DNA of 64,000 nt from Tanypteryx hageni. Lineage: Eukaryota > Arthropoda > Insecta > Odonata > Petaluridae. Positions 58,888-64,000 of this stretch are shown here, in pieces (position 1 is the first letter of the stretch; the number at the start of each line of letters is the position of its first letter). Position numbers and translations under genes: made by a program. Where the stretch lies: assembly GCA_028673005.1 (NCBI GenBank), contig CM054113.1, positions 174,885,956 to 174,949,955 on the forward strand, read 5' to 3'. The notes beneath the pieces were generated by a model. The model worked only from the letters and a program-made list of their open reading frames with translations. It did no database searches and was not told where the DNA came from.

Positions 58888-58959
58888 TGGAGATGCCGGG
58901 GATCGAACCCGGGACCTTTCACATGCAAAGCGAACGCTCTACCACTGAGCTACATCCCC
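58888..58959 (-). tRNA. tRNA-Ala (UGC)
   Basis: 72-nt complement with all canonical parts. The acceptor stem GGGGATG pairs with CATCTCC and the discriminator is A. Box A is TAGCTCAGTGG. The anticodon arm has loop TTTGCAT (anticodon UGC, reading GCA and wobbling codons for alanine). Box B is GGTTCGATCCC, closed by GGGAC/CCCGGG-type pairing in the T stem. An oligo-T terminator (T7) lies at 58885-58879 on the minus strand. It delivers alanine to ribosomes in the cytosol after RNA polymerase III transcription from the internal boxes. No flanking gene context is needed or seen. This is the most confident functional gene in the window. Confidence 0.95.
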
Positions 58960-61440
58960 AACATACTTTAGCTCTCTCTTTTACTAGTTCCAAAGAAGAT
59001 GAAAAAAGCGTTCCATCAAGTGGAAAGTGGTTCGTCGTAGCTCTCTGTATGTAGGTGAGCGCGCGGCAAGCTTGACCTTCTTTTGTTAGTCCTTCGTAGA
59101 GAGTCCTTTGCAAATTGGCGATGAAAAGCGAAATTACTCACTGCCACCTCGCATATCAAATGAAAAAATTTCGACCAGTAGGAAATAACAATAAAGTCAT
59201 ATTAATGTACTCCGAAAATGGAATATTTCCCGTGAAAGCTCAAAATGAGGTAAAATACTAAGTTTCCTTAAATTATGTTAATGTGGTGATTAATGTTTGT
59301 GAAGATAAGCATGTTAATGTTGGGTCCTTCACATGTGGGAGATTAATATTACTCATTTCACCAGTTAGGTATGGTTTATGAATGGAATCATAAATTAAAA
59401 TCCTGTTATAGTATGGATGAAGTATTCGACTTGAGGCATCTATAAATTATGTCAATATCTTCGAGATAATATCGGTCAAATCTGCCGAAATTCCACGTTA
59501 CATAAATTACTAAGGAAACGGTCGACTACTTTATTTATTCACCGAGTAATGCATGTACACGTACAAGGAAACGTATGACACTCCCGTTTCTACTATGATT
59601 TTTTTAAGGCCGGAGAAGTCACTCTTAGAATCCCCTGCCATACATCATTTTAGGGTAACAGGATAAAGATACATGTCGAATATACTTCTTTCTTTTAATT
59701 TTAAAGTGATTTGGGCCTTGTAGAGCAAAAGATTAATATCGGTTTCTTCCACAGTAGACATAGTGGTCAAATCTGTGACCATGGTAAAGTATTCAGACGC
59801 TAGAAACCTGTCGATATTCCTAGAACCAAAGTCTCTCAGAATTAAATCTGGATTAAAGACCTAGTTTTATTTCAGCACAATAAAGTGGAACCCTTTTAAG
59901 AGTTAATCATCAACTTTAACTAGAATCTGGAGATTTAAATCTTAACTTCACAGATTTTTCTGAAGGCAATTAATTTTAAATCAGCGGGAATTCTACGTTT
60001 TTTTTCTCGTGACGTGCCCGGTGTGCGGATCCATAAGTCTAGAAAGTGCGTCAATACTTGTCGTTTCGATCCTTTACTCTAATGTTCCACGACTTTTTCT
60101 GCAAGCTAAACTTTAATGGGACAGTCAATAAGCAAGTCGGTTCTAAAATTGTCGGACAGAAGGCTATAACTCTCTAGATACCATGTAGTATCTGAATGGC
60201 CGAGTTAAGTTAAGAGCAAAGTGACCAATTTTTTATCCGAAACCAAATCGGTACAAGTGTCATTTTTTCTTCATAAAATGCAAATAGTGTAATAAAAAGC
60301 CAATAAGTGTCTGCATAAATGAGAAAAATCAGTAAAAAATGTTGGCGGATCATCTCGAGTTAGAAAAGTATTTGTAATAATTTTACGAATATTTTATGGT
60401 CATTCGGTGGACATTTTGAACTACTTAAAGAGGTGCAAAAACTGTTTAAAATTAAACGGCAAAAATCAAAGAATAAAGCTACGTAGTGGTTAGCTATGTG
60501 ACAAATTATGAAATAAGAAAAACATAATATTCGCGAACCAGTATACTATGTGAATCAGGAGAACTTCGTCAAATCAATAGCCTTGAATAAATCGGTACAC
60601 GGTTGGTCACTTTAGTTATGGATTGTGTCATTCAATCAATACCCATGATTACGCGTGCCCCCACACACGCACATACTACCTATTGCCTTGCTTCGTTAAG
60701 GTTGTTACATTTAGGATACTAGTACTAATAGCAAAAAGTTTGCAACTAAGCCAAAAGTGAAATTCAGGTTTTCCTCCGTATAACCCCGAACGATCTCGTG
60801 TAGTTCCATTCCATATCGATATACCAGGAGGGAAAAAGCGCAATTTGCTTCTCATGCAGGTTAAGAGTAAGCCTTTCTCGGCAGAAGTCTCCATATTGCA
60901 GTTAACGATTTTTCCGTTACATTTATTGTTATTTTCTCGTCAGTTTTATTTAAAAATCATGTGACTAAGATAGAATTTTTGTATCAGTTTTGTCTTAATT
61001 TTCTTACTCCATCAAATCTCACGCAAAACTCCCTTACGGTTGCTATGTTACTAAATCCATGTTCGAAACATGTTCTAACATACATATTGTATTATTGACA
61101 ATAGTCGTTGGTAACTAGTTCTTAGAAGTGATATATTGTTAAGTTTCCGCAGTAATAATTTATATGTAACTAATGCTAACTATTGAATAAGTAAAAGCTT
61201 GACGTTACCAGAGGGAAATGGGGAAAATATGTACTTTTAACAAGTTATAACCGGAAGAAACAGCCGTACGAAGGAGAAACATAAACGGAAACAAACCAGT
61301 GGGATAGGAGACGGAATACAATTGTTCTTTCCCTGATTCGATCGTTAGTTGGAAAGCTGTCTTTATTTCTGGGAAAATACTTCAAGTGGACTCTCTCTCC
61401 TCGACCTGTTGGACGCTTCGCGTCTATTCCGCATTCGCCC
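58960..61440. other. Long stretch without recognisable genes or transposons
   Basis: AT-rich sequence with no open frame above ~75 codons, no terminal repeats, no tRNA boxes. A weak (AC)n at 60660-60670. Confidence 0.45.
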
Positions 61441-62000
61441 CATAACCCCGCACGCAAACACAATAGATTAATGCAGACCTCAGCTATCCTTCACCCGTGT
61501 TCAGCACGCCCTCGCCACTTTCCCGTGCACAGTTGCGTGACGTACACCGCTTCACGAGAATCACGAGCTTCCAAGCCCGGAGAGCGTCTCGAGGAGGAAA
61601 AAATGGGAGGCCACGACCGTGACGTCATCGGAGTGCGTGTGTGACGCCCGAGCGCTGTGGGACACTCACTCACCATCGAACTCCTGGATGGATTAAGGAA
61701 GCGAATTAACAGAAAAAAATAGATACCAGAACGAGTCCTTTTGGCGTCAAACGATTTTATTTTCTTTTTTAGGAACGGTGACCTCGCTCGGGTTTTCGTG
61801 CCCTCTCTCTCTCTCCGAAAAAGATTTTTTGACGTCGATTCACGCGTCACTTGTTTTTTCCTTCTTTCTAGGCGCTCTAAGCATCATCGCTTGCTTAATA
61901 AAGTTTATTTATTTTTTTCCGTTCCCGATTTCTGGGAGAATTATCTTTCTTCGAAAGTAACGCACGCCTCTCAGCTCGCGTCAAGTTAATGGTAAAAAAT
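61441..62000. promoter_or_regulatory. CpG-rich island with a perfect CRE
   Basis: CpG-dense sequence containing the palindromic cAMP-response element TGACGTCA at 61620-61627 and a related TGACGTAC at 61538. (CT)n at 61803-61813. Frames on both strands are unrecognised. Among the islands in the window this has the best-defined factor-binding motif. Confidence 0.35.
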
Positions 62001-62209
62001 AGCGTCGAAATCACGGCGTGCATTCGCGTTGGAAAAATCCGAACGTTCGTCATAAAATTACAGGCGACAACTAAGCTATTCCACGAACTAATTTTTTACC
62101 GAGGTTAAACACCTGAATGATCGCTTTTTGTTTCAAGATTGCCTTCCTACGAGAAAAACGCTGTCTATTTCTAGAGAGCCGAGTGGTGTTGATAGGCAAC
62201 AGTATAGTA

Positions 62210-62363
62210 CAGGGATGGCAAATGATTGCTGTGCCGCGTGCCAAGAAAATAATGTGAATCATCAGAATTCTTTTGCGCACCACTGGTTTACTCCTCCTCT
62301 ATGAAACTCCATATTTTATACAGAAAATACAAGCTTACGCGTGCCACGCATTTGACATCCGTA
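62210..62363. mobile_element. Short hAT MITE (154 bp)
   Basis: The left end CAGGGATGGCAAATGATTGC is inverted relative to the right end, whose complement reads TACGGATGTCAAATGCGTGG. Internal 'gtgccgcgtgcc' is mirrored by 'gcgtgccacgc'. Target duplications GTATAGTA (62202-62209) and ATATAGTA (62364-62371) agree at 7 of 8 positions. Confidence 0.62.
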
Positions 62364-62381
62364 ATATAGTACATAACTAGC

Positions 62382-63188
62382 TGTATAAATACATTCCAAT
62401 TAAATTGAAGGTCGACAATAGAGACCCACGTTGGTACAATAAGCAAGTTAGGAGAGAATAAGCCACGCGAAAATAAGAAATATGCCATTCTACATCATCC
62501 AGTGAGTATAGACCAGCTTAAATTCAGACGTATAAGGAATCCCGCGATAAAGCGAGAAATACTATGCGCGAGGCTTTTACTAACTTCAGGAGTAAGGTAT
62601 TAAATAATTATTTGAAGGAGGATCCTAAAGCGTTTTGGTCCTATGTGAGAGAGGTCCAAGGTAGAGGCTCTACCATACCTTCCCTGCGTAATGACTCGGG
62701 TGCCGTTATTCATGATAGCGTAGAGAAAGCCATCCTGTTAAACGGTCATTTTGTAAAAACATTTACATACGTCAGCGACCATTGCGTATATTATGCACCC
62801 ACTATAAGAAGGGACCTGATGGACGATATAGTATTTTCTGAGGTGGGAATAGCAAAGCAATTAAGTTCCATCAGACATAACAAAGCCACTGGCCCCGAAG
62901 AAATTCCTGCTCGCGTTTTAAAAGAATTAGCTGAAGAAATAGCACCTTTTCTTCGGATAATCTTCGAGAAATCCATTTCTCGCGCAGAGGTCCCTAGCGA
63001 TTGGAGGTTAGCGCACGTTACCCCAATTCATAAGGGCGGCGACAAGGAGAACCCAGAAAATTACAGGCCGATTTCTTTAACTTCGATATCGTGTAAGATT
63101 CTCGAGCATATACTCGTTAGCAACATAATGCGATTTCTCGATAGTAATTCATTGTTAGATGATTGTCAACACGGCTTCAGGGAAAGCG
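62382..63188 (+). mobile_element. CR1/Jockey-group LINE, copy 3, fragment
   Basis: Same family as the copies at 25976 and 39735. Homology begins around 62382 (CTGTATAAATACATTCCAAT) in the linker before the reverse transcriptase. It ends abruptly at about 63187, just after the QHGFR motif. A 234-codon frame (62564-63268) covers it and runs 25 codons into unrelated flanking DNA. It lacks RT motifs A and C, the C-terminal domain and the LINE 3' end, so it is inactive and not a simple LINE insertion. Confidence 0.85.
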
Positions 63189-64000
63189 AAGCGTGGCCGT
63201 TGTTTATATTTTTGATAAGTATATTGAATGAGAATACCTCCTCAAGCATAAACGTGTTAGCAAATTAGGAGATGTTTTTTCAGAACTGGACCGTGTCGGC
63301 AGCCGTGCGAGTCGGAAGAAACCCATCAATTCTTTTAAAACAGTTGAATTTGATTTTTGATCGGCCGATTCCACCCGCTTACTAAACTCGAGTTTTGTTC
63401 GTTAACGACGATTGGTTTGGGAGATAACGATATGCTAGTTTCCTTACTTGTTCATATGAATTTTATTTAAGCATCATGTGCTTTTTATAGACCGATGCAC
63501 CGCAAGTGGCGCATGCGTCGTGGATGATTATCCCTATTCTAGAACGATGACGAAGGATTTCGGTGTTGCGACACGCTATCGCTGTTTGTTTGTTTGCTCT
63601 CGCGACAACAAATGGCACGAAACAAAATAAATTATTCTTTAGCTAAAGTTGCGTTGTATTAAATGAAGATAAATATATCTAGTATGGCATTGCTGTCGAA
63701 ATTACATAATAAATTGGCATGTTGGCCACAAACTAGGATATCTCATAAACAATGCTAGAAATATCTGCTATGTAACTTTTACGCATGAACTGAGCATATA
63801 CCGTATGATATTCTTAAGCTTTCCCATAGAAGATGTTGAAAATGAATACGTTGAAGATGAGTGCTCATCTTAATTATCTTACTGTTCAGGAGTTTTTATT
63901 TTAGTTCCTTTCCCGTAGAAGGCAAAAGAAATCTGGTACCATCCCTCGTTTTTCACGGCTTCGCTTTACACGTTTTCATTTTATCACGGTTTTCATTTTG
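63189..64000. other. No recognisable feature
   Basis: AT-rich spacer to the end of the window. No repeat ends or coding content recognised. Confidence 0.45.

Noticed and set aside
1..64000. CRISPR arrays, operons or bacterial regulatory sites
   Set aside because: Repeats are transposons, minisatellites or microsatellites. tRNA structure, splice signals and transposon families all show nuclear eukaryotic DNA.

Overview
The window looks like arthropod nuclear DNA from a repeat-rich genome, probably an insect or a chelicerate; I cannot narrow it further. The reasons are intron- and intergenic-like AT-rich sequence, CpG-rich islands full of (GA)n/(CT)n tracts, eukaryotic tRNA genes with internal box A/box B and oligo-T terminators, and a metazoan mix of transposons (CR1/Jockey-like LINEs, hAT, Tc1, PIF/Harbinger, Helitron/Helentron-like). 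I found no protein-coding host gene that I can name. Nearly every recognisable protein is a broken transposon protein.

Layout. 0-5 kb holds a tRNA-derived SINE broken by a hAT MITE, several more short hAT-type MITEs (one with a perfect 8-bp target duplication) and a possible unrecognised coding relic (1186-1777). 5-13.6 kb is a series of CpG-rich, GA/CT-rich islands that could be promoters or first exons. It also has a tRNA-Gly-like gene or pseudogene and a candidate short exon at 11030-11164. At 13.65 kb there is a 66-bp, almost perfect hairpin. 15.2-22.1 kb is a dense transposon block: a 2.1-kb hAT with a decayed BED-finger transposase, nested in a SINE; a 1.7-kb Tc1 element with IR/DR ends and a D34E transposase relic; then two head-to-tail Helentron-like non-autonomous elements. 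26.0-28.9 kb holds a 2.9-kb LINE copy on the + strand. A less decayed 5'-truncated copy of the same family lies at 39.7-42.2 kb on the - strand, and a third fragment at 62.4-63.2 kb on the + strand.

31.99-33.63 kb is the most distinctive object: a 1.6-kb foldback element whose roughly 600-bp arms are built of ~37-bp minisatellite units in mirrored order around a ~410-bp unique centre. 34 kb has a hAT relic. 46 kb has a hAT MITE and a possible LINE 3' tail. 54.7-59 kb contains a 242-bp hairpin MITE, two apparently intact tRNA-Ala genes (CGC and UGC anticodons) with two broken tRNA-Ala-like copies, an internally deleted Harbinger with a 16-bp minisatellite, and a Helitron-like tract ending in a 3' hairpin. 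The remaining stretches, including long ones at 42.2-46.1, 48.8-52.6 and 59-61.4 kb, show nothing I can identify.

The only elements likely to be active in the host are the two tRNA-Ala genes and perhaps promoters in the CpG islands. Transposase and reverse transcriptase copies all carry stops, frameshifts or lost catalytic residues. All family assignments come from reading motifs and terminal repeats by eye; no database search was run.
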